Notes under the pieces: model-generated | Database searches by the model: none | What the model saw: only the letters and a program-made list of their open reading frames with translations | What the model was told of the DNA's origin: nothing | Position numbers and translations under genes: made by a program | Shown here: positions 36,038 to 49,131 of the stretch, one piece after another | Numbering within the stretch: the stretch's first letter is position 1 | Layout: the number at the start of each line of letters is the position of its first letter | Assembly (NCBI GenBank): GCA_025403435.1 | Contig: CM046332.1 | Span: forward strand, 11,029,903 to 11,093,902 | DNA length: 64,000 bases | Direction of reading: 5' to 3' | From: Artocarpus heterophyllus | Taxonomy: Eukaryota; Streptophyta; Magnoliopsida; Rosales; Moraceae

Positions 36038-36448
36038 GAGTTCGAACTGCTGATCAGGGAGTCTCCTGCAGGTGGTGAGGCCAACATGGCAGTTGCTTCT
36101 GGTTCCAATCTCAACTCTGGGAATGGAAAGAAGCAACGAGCCAAAAACGGGAAGTCTTCTATTCCTACTAGCACCAAGAGCAAGAAGAAGAAGAAGAAGA
36201 ACCCAAAGAAGCTTAAGTGCTTCTTTTGTGGAAAGGTCGGGCATATCAAGAAGCATTTCAAGGACTTCCTTTCCAAAGGAGGTAGGTGTGATCTTTTGTA
36301 TTTAGAAACTTGTTTGGTTGAGGGATCAAGTGACATTTGGGTCATAGATTCTGGTGCAACTAATCATGTTTAAGTTTCTCTACAGGGGTTCAAAGAAACG
36401 AGAAGTCTACTGCATGAGGACTTCACGCTTTGGATAGGCGATGGATCC

Positions 36449-37321
36449 TTGGTCTCAGCGGAAGCAGTGGGAGACGTCCATCTTTATTTTGATAATTATA
36501 GGAATTTATTTTTACAAGAATGTTTTTATGTTCCTAATTTTAAAAGGAATTTAATTTCTATAGCTTGTTTATTTAAAGACTCCCACTTGGTTTCTTTTAA
36601 TGATAAAGTGGTGATTTATAAAAACAAATCTTTTATCTATTCTGGATGGATGCAAAATAATCTATATTTTATCAAACCTACGATAGACTTATTGCTTAAT
36701 GCTAAGATGAATGATAATAACTCTAAGAGACTTAAAACTTCCCACTCTAATAAAACTTATCTTTGTTATTTACGCCTTGGTCATATTAACCTGAATAGGA
36801 TTCAAAGGTTGGTAAGGGATGGACCTTTAAGTTACTTAAAGGTGGAATCTATACCTCAATGTGAATCTTGTTTGGAGGGTAAAATGACCAAAAGGTTATT
36901 CGAGTCTAAAGGCAATAGGGCCGAAGGGGTTTTAGAACTTGTCCATAGTGATGTTTGCGGATTGATGAACATCCGGGTACGAGGAGAGTATGAGTACTTT
37001 GTCACTCTTATTGACAGTTACTCAAGATATGGGTATGTGTACCTGATGCACCACAAAAGTGAAACTTTTGACAAGTTTAGGGAGTTTTGGACTGAAGTGG
37101 AAAAGCAATTGGGTAGACCCATAAAGGCACTTCAATCCGATCGAGGTGGGGAATACCTTTCTGATGAGTTCTTGGAACACTTATTAGAGAATGAGATTTT
37201 ATCCCATTTGAATGCGCCGGGCACTCTGCAACAAAATGGTGTAGTGGAGAGAAGAAATTGGACTTTGTTGGACATGAATAGGTCCATGATGAGTTATTCA
37301 TCATTGCCTTTATCCTTTTGA
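36449..37321 (+). pseudogene. Copia-A integrase segment
   Basis: 290 open codons. It covers the GAG-pre-integrase zinc-binding part, where the first His of HHCC is changed (Tyr107, in CYLRLGH) while H112, C138 and C141 remain. The catalytic triad D168 (HSDV), D231 (SDRGGEY) and E267 (VVER) is complete with D-X35-E spacing. It ends at TGA where the family usually has Trp. The first Met is internal, so this is a fragment. Confidence 0.85.
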
Positions 37322-38272
37322 GGATATGTACTACAAACCGCATGTTATCTTTGGAATAATGTGCCTTCAAAATCGGTCCCTAAAACTCCTCATGAGTTGT
37401 GGACAGGTCGAAAGACATCCTTAAACCATATTCGCATATGGGGATGTCTGGCTCATGTCCTGTTTAAGGATCCGAATAAGTTGGAAGCACGTTCAGAAGT
37501 TTGCATGTTTGTAGGATATCCAAAAGGGACTAAAGAGGGTTATTTTTATAACCCAAAGGAAAATAAAGTCGTGGTTTCAAGTAATGTAACTTTCCTTGAG
37601 CAGAGTTAAATGGACGACTTTAAACCTCGAAGCAAAGTGGTGCTTGAGGAGTTAAGGAGTGATCCGATCACTCCAAAGGTTTCGAATGAAACCATTCCCA
37701 TCAATGTAGAAAAATGAAAAAAACCTAAACAATAACCTTAGGGTCTTTGGCGTAGTGGGAGGATCAGGTGTCAACCTGAGAGGTATATGTTCAATGGGGA
37801 GGTCTTTTGGGCTGAACCTGATGAACATGACAGGGATCCTTATACTTATGCAAAAGCTATGGCGGATATTGATTCAAAACCCTAGACAGAGGCCATGAAC
37901 ATTGAGATGAAGTCTATGGAGACTAATCAAGTCTAGGAGCTTGTTGATCTTCCGGAAGGGGTAAAACCCATAGGGTGTAAGTGGATCTACAAGAGGAAAA
38001 AAGGAGTGGATGGAAAGTTCGAAACCTTTAAGGCTAGACTGGTAGCTAAGGGTTATACGTAAAAGGAAAGAATCGATTATCAGGAAACCTTTTCGCCTGT
38101 AGCCTTGCTTAAGTCCATCCAGATTCTCTTGTCTACAGCTGCCACTCTTGACTACGAGATTTGACAAATGGATGTCAAGACGGCTTTTCTAAATGACTAT
38201 CTTAATGAGGCCCTTTATATGGAACAATCAGACGGGTTCAAGGTCACGGGTCAATAGGGTAAGGTTTGTAAG

Positions 38273-38476
38273 TTGATAAAGTCAATTTATGGACTTAAGC
38301 AGGCTTCTCGTTCTTGGAACATAAGATTTGATCAAGTGATCAAGACTTATGGGTTCTCACAAAATATGGATGAACCATGTGTTTACAAACACATTAAGGA
38401 TGTGAAGGTGGTTTTTCTACTGCTCTATGTAGATGATATACTACTAATTGGCAATGACGTTGGGGCGTTGTCATAG
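38273..38476 (+). pseudogene. Copia-A RT core segment
   Basis: 67 open codons of reverse transcriptase with KSIYGLKQASR and the catalytic YVDD at 38426-38437. It is bounded by stops within the same decayed frame. Confidence 0.85.
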
Positions 38477-39416
38477 GTCAAATTATGGTTAACCAAGCAG
38501 TTTGATATGAAGGACTTGGGTGAGGCTAATTTTATTCTCGGTATCTAGATCTTTTGGGATAGGAAGAACAAAATGATAGCTTTGTCCTATGCCAGCTACA
38601 TAGATAAAATTCTCAGGAGATTTGCAATGCAGGATTCCAAGAAAGGTGGGCAACCATCTAGGTCTGGAATTACTCTTTCTAAGAAAGACTCTCCAAAGCT
38701 TATGAAGAAAGAGAATACATGACGAAGGTGCCTTATGCTTCGACCGTGTGTAGTCTCATGTATGCCATGTTTTGCACACGACCGAATATTAGTTATGCAG
38801 TCGGGATTGTAAGTCGATTTCAGGCGGATCCAAGACCGAACCATTGGGTTACAGTAAAGCATATTTTCAAGTACCTGAGAAGGACTCAAGGGTATATGCT
38901 TGTGTATTCGGGTGAGGACTTGACTCCTCTAGGATACACTGACTCGAATTTTCAATCCTGTCTGGATTCTAGGAAATCAACTTCGGGTTTTGTGTTTACT
39001 CTGGGCGGCGGTGCTATCAGTTGGAGAAGTGCTAAGCAAGATTGCGCTTCGGATTCATGATGGAGGTTGAGTATGTGGCAGCTAGTGATGCTTCGAAAGA
39101 AGCAGTGTGGCTCTGCAAGTTCCTTGGGGACTTTAAGGTAGTTCCTGTTATGGATAAGGTGGTATCACAATACTGTGATAACAGTGCGGCGGTAGCCAAT
39201 GCTAAGGAACCAAGATTTCACAAGAAGAGTAAGCACATTGATCGAAAGTATCATGTGATATAGGACTTCATTGAGGGCAGGCATGTCACGGTGTGCAAGA
39301 TCGCATCATATGACAATTTAGCCGATTCATTTACGAAGACACTTATTGGGAGAGTCTTCAAGAAGCATGTGGAAGCTATGGGGATGCGAGATTTGTCGTA
39401 TTTACTCACTTACTGC

Positions 39417-39426
39417 AAGTGGGAGA
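39417..39426 (+). promoter_or_regulatory. Polypurine tract of copia-A
   Basis: AAGTGGGAGA ends one base before the 3' LTR. The minus-strand copia-B has its counterpart at 44135-44144. Confidence 0.85.
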
Positions 39427-39427
39427 T

Positions 39428-41465
39428 TGTTAGACATGTATGCCCTAAGGAGCAAAAATGTAATAAGTTCTTGGGAACATTTTTATCAATAAAGTATTTA
39501 TTTATTATTTATATACCAAATCTTGTCCTCTATGCCTTCATATTTGTTGAATGTATGTTAAGCAAACAAAAGTCTGAGACTGTGGGTCTAAACCTTAAGA
39601 ATTGGGCATATGATGGACAAATTATACGAAAGACATGATTCTTAAGGTGATGGTCTAAATCATAAGATCCGTAATCGAGCGAATAAAGTTGGGCACTTTA
39701 TTCATGCAAAGATTGTTATGTTGTCTATATCCCTTTTGGGAGATGGTTTGTCTTGACCATCGGAGATAGACTCCGTGAATAGAAACATTGGCACGTTGTC
39801 AAAGGTGACGATGTGTTAGATCGGGACATAAAGTGAATTGATTTGGATTAATAATTCTGTCTCGGCAAATCGAATCACTTTAGACAATCATTTGTGCTGT
39901 ATCTTAATCCTGAGAAGAATAGTGGGCCTGTTGTCTTGGCTTGTGTCTTTTGATGTACAAAAGGGTGACACCCACATCTTAATAGTGGTATACATGCTGG
40001 TACGTTGGAGGCATGACTCTTGAGAGCGGAGACCTGTTATTCATAGATATGAAATCCATAGCTCCTTTTAAGGAGTAATGATATCCTCTTATAATTGGAA
40101 AATTGAAGCGCTCAACCATTTGGATACATTGGTGTAACCGAATGGTATACTACCATTGGATAGTAAGTTTTCTGATAGTGAGATAATGGAACCTAAGATA
40201 AAAATAATCGGAAAGATAAGACAGAACTTGTCCTTAAGCCGTCTATGGATTATCATATGGGGATACGATACACTATGATATGTCATGGAGACTTAGCTAT
40301 ACGAGCTTCGTAGTTTTATGTAGTTCGAGAGTGCAACTCTAAGCTTTTAGTGGAGTAGCATTGGAGTTGATAATTATGAAATATATATCTGGGATATTGG
40401 GTTTCATAATTATCGAAAGCTTGAACTATATAGGTCCATTTGGTCCCCTTTGCTAGCTCACAACATCCTGTAACGACACGGCGTGCTTTTCCAATAATTG
40501 GTAAATTATGTCAGATTTATTAGATTGGTTAAAATTTAGAAGAATCAAATAATTCATGTTTGTTTATCAATTGAATTAATTTTATGATAAAAATTAATTC
40601 AAGATAAACTTGTTGAATTATAAGGATCGGATACTTCTTGTCTGTTTATCGGTTGATTTAATTTTAGATAAATTTGATCAAGATAAAATTGTTGAATTAA
40701 TTTTAGATAAATTAGATCAAGATAAACTTGTAGAATTATTGGGAATTGATTTATTTTCTTGGAGATTATCTAGATAAAGTTGTTTTGATCAGATAACTTC
40801 TCTATTGGGTTATTTAAATTAAAACTGAGACTTTATCTTATAGAATCTCAGGTGGAAAATAAAAGATTTGCGAGATTTTTATTCGGTAGTTCGGTCTGCC
40901 GATGGACGTGTTCAGCCTGTCGATCACGCGGTTTAGCCTGCCGATCAACAAAGGATAAGATCACGCGTTTCCATGCAGATCTATTAGATATTGATCCAAA
41001 CTTGATTCTGTTTTGAGTTTTTGAGACCTAATCTGATAAGGACTGACCTCAGGACCAATCTCTATATAAAGGGAGTAAGTCTTAAGAGTTACTCAGATCA
41101 ATTTGAGAGATTAAGAGTGATACTTTGCTTGTGAGAATTTGAAAACTCCCTAAGAGTTTTTGTTCACAAATCACGAACACTTGCTTTGGGTTCTCTCAAT
41201 TGGTTGGAAAGAGAGTCAGCTAGTGGAAGAGCTGTATGTGTGAGCCCACACTCACTCCGATCATGGATAGAGAATAGCAAAGAAGACCAGTTGGTTGAGG
41301 CTCTTCTAGAACGTTACTTCTCTTCACGTTTTGTGAGGGTTCTTCGGCACACAAACGTTAGTAAGATCTGGTTAATTTATACATATAGCATGTCAAACTT
41401 GCGTTTTAAAAATTACTCTGATGTAAAATTTTTAAAATTTTACTGCGTACTATTTTTTTCCAACA
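39428..41465 (+). repeat. Copia-A 3' LTR
   Basis: 2,038 bp, same ends as the 5' LTR and many scattered differences, including a repeated GATAAATTAGATCAAGATAAA-like stretch near 40665-40727. Motifs are at 40882-40944 and the TATA box at 41063-41070. TSD TGCTA follows. Confidence 0.93.
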
Positions 41466-41470
41466 TGCTA

Positions 41471-42167
41471 GCCACGTGGCAACTCACATGGTTGTGCTGT
41501 AAAGCCTTGGTAGTAGCGCATGGCGTGCCAGGAGGCTACATGGGCTCACAACAGCCTCAGATGGGCTACCTATTGTGCCCAGCATGTGTGCGGCTGCTCT
41601 TGTAAGCCTGTGTGGGTGCGTAGGGAGGCCTATTGGCCTTAATGAGCCATATTGTGGGCTGCACACAGCTATGGGTATGCGATGTTTTCTATTTGTCTAA
41701 AATGCTCGTTTTAACTTCAAATTTGATGTCTTTTTTCTATTAAACCCCATATTATTATTTCCTATAAAATAACACCAAAAATATCAAAATACATAAAAGA
41801 TTGAGGATTTTTAGAATATTGAGGATAGCCCAGACATAACGACAAAGGTAGCTTTGCTTCTAGCCATGGCAAAGACAGCTTTGTCTCTGCCCTCCGAACC
41901 TAGTTCTTCATCGACCATTGACTACTTCTCGTACAGTTACTGCTTACACTAGTTCCTCCATTGCTACTTTCCTTTGTATTTTCTTTGCTTTGTTGTAGAT
42001 TTTCTTCATCATTCAACAATGGAGTAGGCCCGATAAGCAACCTTTTTTAATCATTTCAGGCTTAATCGTCCCCATCACTAGTTGGAGGTCCTGTCGACAT
42101 TACCTTGTATGGATTTACTTGTTGCTCCAGCCACGTCAACATCGATATTAATGAATCAGAGACCAAT
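41471..42167. other. Unclassified sequence between copia-A and copia-B
   Basis: No gene. It begins with GCCACGTGGC, which holds a CACGTG palindrome, and continues the sequence interrupted at 31759. The rest is low in recognisable features. Confidence 0.5.
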
Positions 42168-44133
42168 TGTTGGAAAAAACGTGAATACTGCAGAATTTTA
42201 AATTTTAAATCAAAGCCTTTTTCTAAATAACAAGTTAGACATCTATGTATATAAATTAATTAAGATCTTATGTACCTCTTAGAATTAGAACCGTACTTCT
42301 AACAAGAAGAAACTTTGACAGAACTGCTACTGAGAGTTGCATCTTGATGAGCATCAACCAACTAGTCTTCTTTGCTATTCTCTTTTCCACCATCAGAATG
42401 CAAGTGGGCATACGTCGTTCAATTCTCCTCTTGGTAACGACTCCTTCCAACTACAAGAGAAAATCAGGAGCTAAAGTTCAGGATGTTAAACAATAAACCT
42501 ATAGGAACTTTAGAGTTTCTCTCTCTAGAATACCCTCTCTAAATTTTTCTGCCAATCTAAATAACAAATGGAACAAGTATCGTATCTATAGTGGCTGGTA
42601 GGAAATCAATTCTACTTAGATAAGGCTTCTAAATCTAAAACTGGGTCAAAATCCGCATCAAACGCTTGAAAAACATGTAACAAGATTTCGCTCAACTGGC
42701 CTGCCAGTTCGGACCACTGGCCTACCGGTTCTACTATTTTAATAACTAAGTTACGCTCTATCGACTAGCCAAACGAAGGCACCGGCCTATCGGTCCACCC
42801 AATTCTGGAAGTTTCTATATCTTATTCTACTCTAGAATCTTAGGTAGAGTCTCAGTTTTAATTCAAATAACCCAATAGAGAAATTATCTTATTAAAATAG
42901 CCATATATAGATAATCCCATATCAAATAAAATATATATTCAAATAATTTAACGAGTTTATCTTGAATTAATTCATAAAATTAATTCACCTATAAACTAAC
43001 ATGAATTATTAAATCCCATCGACCAAATTTAAACCAATATAGGAATTAACATAAGTCACCAATATGTAGGAAAAATACGCCATATCATTGTAGGAAATAT
43101 TGTGAGCTAGCAAAGGGGACATGATGGACATATATAAATCAAGCTCATATAATTATAAAATAACAAGTCCCTGATACATTTATTTTGCAATTATCAACTC
43201 TTAACCTATTGCACTGAAAGCTTAGAGTTGCACTCTTAAATTATATAAAATTATGTAACTCCAATAAGTTTATAGCCTATGGCATATCATAATATGTAAC
43301 ATCTCTATAGGATATTCGTCATCGGCTTAAGAATAAATTCCGTTTTACTTTCCCAATTATTTTGATCTTATGTTCTATTATCTCACTATTGGAATACTTA
43401 CTATTCATAAATAGTATACCATTTGATTACACCTTTGTATCCAAATAGTTGAGCGCTCTAGTTTCCAATTACAGGATAATGCCTAATAAAAGAATATTAT
43501 TAATTCTACAAAAAAACTATGGATTCAATATCTATGAATAACGAGTTTAAGTCAATCAAGTGTCATATCTCCAACGTACTTATGCATATATCTTCGTATC
43601 ATTTAGGATGTCAACCTTTAGTATATCAAAAGATATAAGTCAAGAATACAAGCCCATTAATTCATTTTAGGATTATGATATGACACGTATGATTGTCTAA
43701 CGTGAATTGATTTAAACAAACTGAATTATTAATCAAATCAATTCTTTTGTCCCAATCTAATATATTGTCACCTATGACAATATACCAATGTTTCTACTTG
43801 CGAAGTCTAACTCTAGTAACCAAGATAAGTCATCCCTCATTAGGAATGTAGACAACATAATAATCTTAAGATAAATGTCTTCGATTGTGGACATTGTCAT
43901 TTAGACTATCATCTTTAAGGTTAATGCCTTCTGTGTAATTTCTTCATCTCATATGTATGATCTTAAAGGTTTAGACTGATAGTCTTAGATTTTTGTTTGT
44001 TTAACATATATTCAATATAAAGGAACATAAAGAGGACAACATTGTTATATGAAAATAAATAATAAACTCTTCATTGATTGAATGTCTCCAAAAACTATTA
44101 CATCATTTAATCCTTAAGGCACTTAGTCTAACA
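42168..44133 (-). repeat. Copia-B 3' LTR (left, minus strand)
   Basis: 1,966 bp. In element sense it starts TGTTAGAC and ends CCAACA like copia-A, to which it is related but clearly diverged. Motif words of type TGGCCTGCCA and CCGGCCTATCGG are at 42696-42796, the same relative place as in copia-A. The internal region with polypurine tract and RNase H follows on the right, which makes this the 3' LTR of a minus-strand element. The 5' LTR is not seen. Confidence 0.88.
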
Positions 44134-44829
44134 ATCTCCCACTTGCCCTAAGTGAGTAAATGTGACATGTTATGCCTCTCCATAGCCTCTGCATGCTTCT
44201 CAAAATCCTTTGTTTCTACTTTCTTCAGCTATATTGTCCTCAAATGTGATCTTGTATAATACAACATATCCATTCTCTACGAAGTCCTTTATTAGATGAT
44301 ACTTTCGATGTATGTGTTTACTCTTTTTATGAAATTTTGGTTTCTTAGCATTAATTATAGCTGTAGTGTTATCCTAGTACAACGTTATTGGCTTACCCAT
44401 GCTAGGAACTACCTCAAAATCTCCAAGGAACTTGTGGAGCTACACAGCTTCTTTCAAAGCTTTACTAGCTACCACATCCTCAAACTCTATTGTTGAATCA
44501 AAAGTGAAATCTTCCTTGATCCTTTTCCAAACAATGGCGCCTCCTCTTAGAGTAAATACAAAACTGGAAGTCGATCTTCTCGTATCCAAATAAGATTGAA
44601 AATCCAAATCAGTATATCTAAGAGGTGTTAAATCCTCCCTAGAATGCACAAGCATATAGCCTCTAGTCTTTTCATGTACTTGAAAATATACGACCACAAG
44701 CCAATGGTTTTATCCTGGATCTGACTGAAATAGGCTCATTATCTCAATCGCATAACATATGTCATGTCATGTCATGTGCAAAGTATGGCATACATGAGAC
44801 TACCTACTATTGAAGCATAAGGTACCTTC
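44134..44829 (-). pseudogene. Copia-B RNase H region, interrupted by gypsy-3
   Basis: Begins with the polypurine tract (44135-44144). Minus-strand frames carry RNase H text (LRYTDLDFQSYLDTRRSTSSFVFTL at about 44555-44630, given here by position). The frame is broken by stops. The sequence is cut at CCTTC (44825-44829), where a gypsy LTR starts. A close copy is 55130-55825. Confidence 0.85.
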
Positions 44830-47800
44830 TGTCACGCCTCCTTTTTCGGACGTCATAGATGTCGTTACATTCATACATTACATACTTATTTGCAATTTAA
44901 ATGTAAACATAGTTAAAGAAAACATAACCAGGATCCATACATACATTTTTTTTTAAACAACATTCATTAACTTAATCCATAATTTAATTTCACATTAATA
45001 TTGATCATAAACTTGCTTTAATAAAGTAAATAAACCAAATTGTAAAATCATAACTTATAAAAACATCACATCATTTAAAAGCTATATGCTCCCACAGTTC
45101 GGCAGGCTGAACATGGAACTTCGGCAGGCCGAACATGATCTGCAGGCCGGAAGTCATCAACCAGTAGGCCAGCAGAGGCTTTGCAAATCTAGGCTTAGAA
45201 ACTTTCAAAGTTCGGCAGGCCGAACATTCTTATATCGGCAAGCCGACCATTGATGTTCGGCAGGCCGATAGAGCCAAAAATCTATAGAAAACTTAATTTG
45301 TAAAACATATTCAACTTTCAAAATGCAAAAAATTGAATTCTTACAATGATAAAATAAAATATTTAAAACATAGTTCTTATATTCTTAAAACTTAACAAAT
45401 AAATATGTCCAAAATGTTAAACTTGATTTAAATCATATAAACTTTCTTCTTGGTGTTCTTCGGTTACAATTCATCATACTTTGCTCATACGCCTTTCCAT
45501 ATCCTCCGCCTACTCCATGACTTTCTTACCCTTATCTGCAACATGACATGAACTTGAATAAGCTAAAGCTTAGTAAGCACATATAATTCTCATAACTAAA
45601 AAAAAACATTTCATAAACATCATCATCATTATCATATCATAAAAGTGCATTAAGCACAATTTGATAGAAACATATCTTTCATTACTTGACCATATTCAAA
45701 CTTATTCCATTTTATCTTAAGGACCCAAGTGTTGCACCATAATCATCATTGTAGGCGCGCCGTCATAAGAGGAGAAGGGTAGTTAATCCGAAACCAAACA
45801 TAACATCATAACATATCATATCATAACATTGGTGTGCAACACTTATTAGGTGATATATATATATACGTAACTTTCATGCTTTGCAATTTGCCATAATCAA
45901 ACATGCATAACTTTAAATCATGAAAATCTTTCATAAGAAATCCTTTAAGGAAATCATCATAAAATTATTATAAATATCATCATGAATATAACATCAAACC
46001 TTTTAAAACACATCATGTTGCAAGTGAGAATCTACTTACCTTAAAAGCTAGCCTACTTAACCTTATATGATTTGGTGACGACGCCGCGGTCTCGATGTGC
46101 TCGTTCCTTTGTGTGTTCATGCCATTTATTCATTTAAAGGCACAAAATAAAATTAATACTTATATTCATAGAATAATACATCCATTCCATAAAACATTAC
46201 ACATACATTCATTTCTTAAAACATAATTTATAACATGTCTTCACGACCATAATCACCAAAATTATCAACATCAATATATTTCTAACCTCCATGAATTAAA
46301 AACTTAATAACTCAACATTCACATATAAATTAAAACACCCAAATTGGCAGAGCAAAGATATCATATACACATATTACCATGATTTTTCTTTAATCATAAA
46401 GATTTCATACAAACCAAAGCATTCATTAAAAGATGTGAACAAAATAACCTTTAATATACAGGCAGTGAGTTGCGTGCATTTTCTAACAATTAAAATATAT
46501 ATTTTTTAAATTTTAAAATTCATACTAATATCTTATTATTATACATTTCAATATCATAAAATTATTTCATCATCAATAAAATCATTTAAACATATAAAAC
46601 ATTACATAAAACGAAAGTCCAAAATTAACATTGTTAAAATAGTTATCTTGACCTAATCTCATAGAAATTTCATAACATATAATTCACTCATCAAAACATT
46701 ACTAAACTTTGCAGTCCATAACATAACATATACATGATCATTCTTACTAAATTTCGTGAAAAACAACATTCATTTATGTTATGAACAAAACTCACATTTT
46801 GTGCAACATATACAATTAGCATTAATTTACTATAAGTAGCAAAGAGAAGAAAATTCATAACTTTTCATAGAAATATCGAAATAACGTGAAACTTGGAGGA
46901 ATGATACATAACACATATATGAACATCATATTAAAAATTCAGAATAAAATACAATACCTAGACAAAGATACTGTAGACGAATTGAGGAGGAGAAATACTT
47001 TTCAGAATTACCAAAAAATGAGTCCTTACCTTAAAAGATTTTCTTCTCAAAATCCTTGAATTCAACCAACGAAATTATCAATTTTTCTTTCAATTATTTG
47101 AAGAGAATTTTTGAGAGAGAGGAGGAATAGAATTCGTGGAGAAGAGAAAAAGAAGAGATGAATAAGAAAAACGTCTCAGAATGAATGAGAGAGATAGAGA
47201 AAAAGAACGTAAAAAAAATTTAACGTAATGAGCATAACGTAAAAAGGAGAGTCAAAACTCTTCATTAAGTCAGAAATTTTCTGAGTAAGATTTAGGCTAG
47301 TTGCGTGGAGAATGGAGAGCAAATAGGGAAAGTCAAACAAATCATCTCATCTTACCATATTTTGCCTTCTAAGAATAGGAAATCATATCAATCAACACCA
47401 ATCAATGCAAAGTCAAACATTTATTTCCTTAAATGAGGAAATTAATCCATAAATATGCCAATTAATTTCATTAAACCACCCATTTAATGTAATCATATCA
47501 ACCATAAATTTGGAGAGATTTCTGCTGACTGCTCGTCAGCTGTCATCGGCCTGTCGATTTCACAAAGTTCGGCATGTCGATGGTTTCCATCGGCCTACCG
47601 ATTCTTTGCAGTCTTTTTGGCCTGCCGAACTTGAAAGTCTGGCCTGCCGAAATGTCCTTAAAATACCATACATTATAACATTCAAGTCATCATTGCATCA
47701 TAATTAAACATACATTAAAATTGACATGAATACTTGAGCACAATGATTCCATGCGGTTGTCACCTGTTATAGAACTTGAAATAAATAGTTAGTAACATTA

Positions 47801-47902
47801 AGATCATAAATCATAACATATAACATAAATTATTAATAAAATTTACTTAACATCATTACTAACTTAACATGATCTGTTACATAAAAATAGGTGAGTGTTA
47901 CA
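44830..47902 (-). repeat. Gypsy-3 left LTR (3' LTR)
   Basis: 3,073 bp. In element sense TGTAACACTCACC to GGAGGCGTGACA. Motif clusters are at 45097-45269 and 47545-47651, the inverted repeat at 45727-45737 and 45834-45844. The copy at 55826-58351 is close but has deletions. Confidence 0.92.
45727..45844. promoter_or_regulatory. Conserved LTR stem-loop, gypsy-3 left LTR
   Basis: Perfect 11-bp arms 45727-45737 and 45834-45844 with GGCGCGCC in the loop. Confidence 0.6.
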
Positions 47903-47916
47903 ATTCTCCCCACCTT
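47903..47916 (-). promoter_or_regulatory. Polypurine tract of gypsy-3
   Basis: In element sense AAGGTGGGGAGAAT directly precedes the 3' LTR. Confidence 0.8.
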
Positions 47917-49131
47917 ATAAAAGTTTCATCCTCAAAACTCAGAATAACTACGAATACTTAGATCTCATGTCATCTTCACATTCCTATGTAGCTTCTTCAA
48001 CTTGATGATTTTGCCATAACACCTTGACCAATGGAATATTTTTATTCCTCAAGGTCTTGGTTTTTCAATCGAGTATCTCTACTGGCTTTTCTTCATAACT
48101 TAAGTCTTCTCGTATCTCCATCACTTGTGGCTCAATCACATGCGTAGGGTCCGGGACATACTTCTTGAGCATGGAGACATGAAACACATCGTGCATTGCG
48201 AACATTTTTTATGGCAATCTCAGCTGATAAGCCACCTTACCCATCTGTTTAACAACTTCATAAGGACCAACAAATCTCAGGCTTAACTTGCTTTTCTTCC
48301 CAAACCTTATAACTCTTTTCATTGGTGCAACTTTCAAAAGCACATATTCGCCTACGGCGAATTCTAAGGGTCTTCTTCTCTTGTCAGCATAACTCTTCTG
48401 ACAGCTTTGAGCGGTCTCTATTCTTTTTCTTATCAACTTTATCATCTAAGAAGTTTCGTTAACAAAATCAGTTCTTTCATCGTCGACGCTTTCCATCAAC
48501 TTCTTTTCACAAGCTTTGTGCCAACATATAGGCGATCTGCATTTTCGTCCATGTAGCGCTTCATAAGGTGCTATCCCAGTTGTCGCCTAGAAGCTATTGT
48601 TGTAAGCAAACTCTACTAATGGCAACTTTTTACACCAGCTAGTTTTAAAATCGAGAGAACAAGCTCGTAGCATATCCTCTAAAATCAAGTTCGTCCTCTC
48701 CGTTTGGCCGTCTATCTGAGGATGAAAAGTTGTACTAAAATGTAGCCTGGTTCCCATTGCAGTCTGTACACTCTTCCAAAACTTAGATGTGAACCTACCA
48801 TAACGATCTGAGATGATTGACTTGGGAATTCCGTGAAGTCATACAATCTCCTTGACATAGAGTTCTGCTAACCGTTCCATAGAGTAAGTGATCTTGATAA
48901 TAATGAAATGTGCCGTCTTAGTTAGTCAATCCACAACTATCCAAATTGCATCATAACCATTCATAGTTCTGGGTAAACTAGTAATGAAATCCATTGCTAT
49001 ATCCTCCCATTTCCATTCCTGTATTTGGATAGACTGTAAACCACCACCAGGTCTCGGTGTTTAGCCTTAACTTGCTGACATGTCATACATTTCTTCGTAT
49101 ACAAAGCAACATCACGTTCCATACCTAACCA

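Larger units (their letters stand above)
35462..39427 (+). pseudogene. Copia-A gag-pol remnant
   Basis: One frame can be followed from gag to RT (35462 to about 38480) with stops near 36035, 36371, 37319, 37607 and several between 37700 and 38270. The frame changes between 38480 and 38719 and again near 39050. The Gag zinc knuckle at about 36217-36258 reads C-X2-C-X4-H but its last Cys is replaced by Phe. The protease has DSGAT near 36350. Integrase follows, then RT with YVDD at 38426-38437, and RNase H with GYTDS near 38934 and the tail SKHIDRKYH near 39227. The end runs without a stop into the polypurine tract. No full product is possible. Confidence 0.92.
31760..41465 (+). mobile_element. 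Copia-A: full-length Ty1/copia, Angela-type
   Basis: 9,706 bp. LTRs are 31760-33775 and 39428-41465, starting TGTTAGACATG and ending CCAACA. The target duplication is TGCTA (31755-31759 and 41466-41470). A primer site for initiator Met-tRNA is at 33778-33789 and a polypurine tract at 39417-39426. Domain order gag, protease, integrase, RT, RNase H defines Ty1/copia. The gag wording (YNDWKRNLDIV, MASMNNTLQ) and 2-kb LTRs fit the Angela lineage. The coding frame has about ten stops and two shifts, so the copy is dead. Confidence 0.93.

Noticed and set aside
36032..36373. Several frames on both strands over the copia Gag basic region
   Set aside because: Only the frame in phase with 35462 carries the knuckle and DSGAT; the others are shadows.
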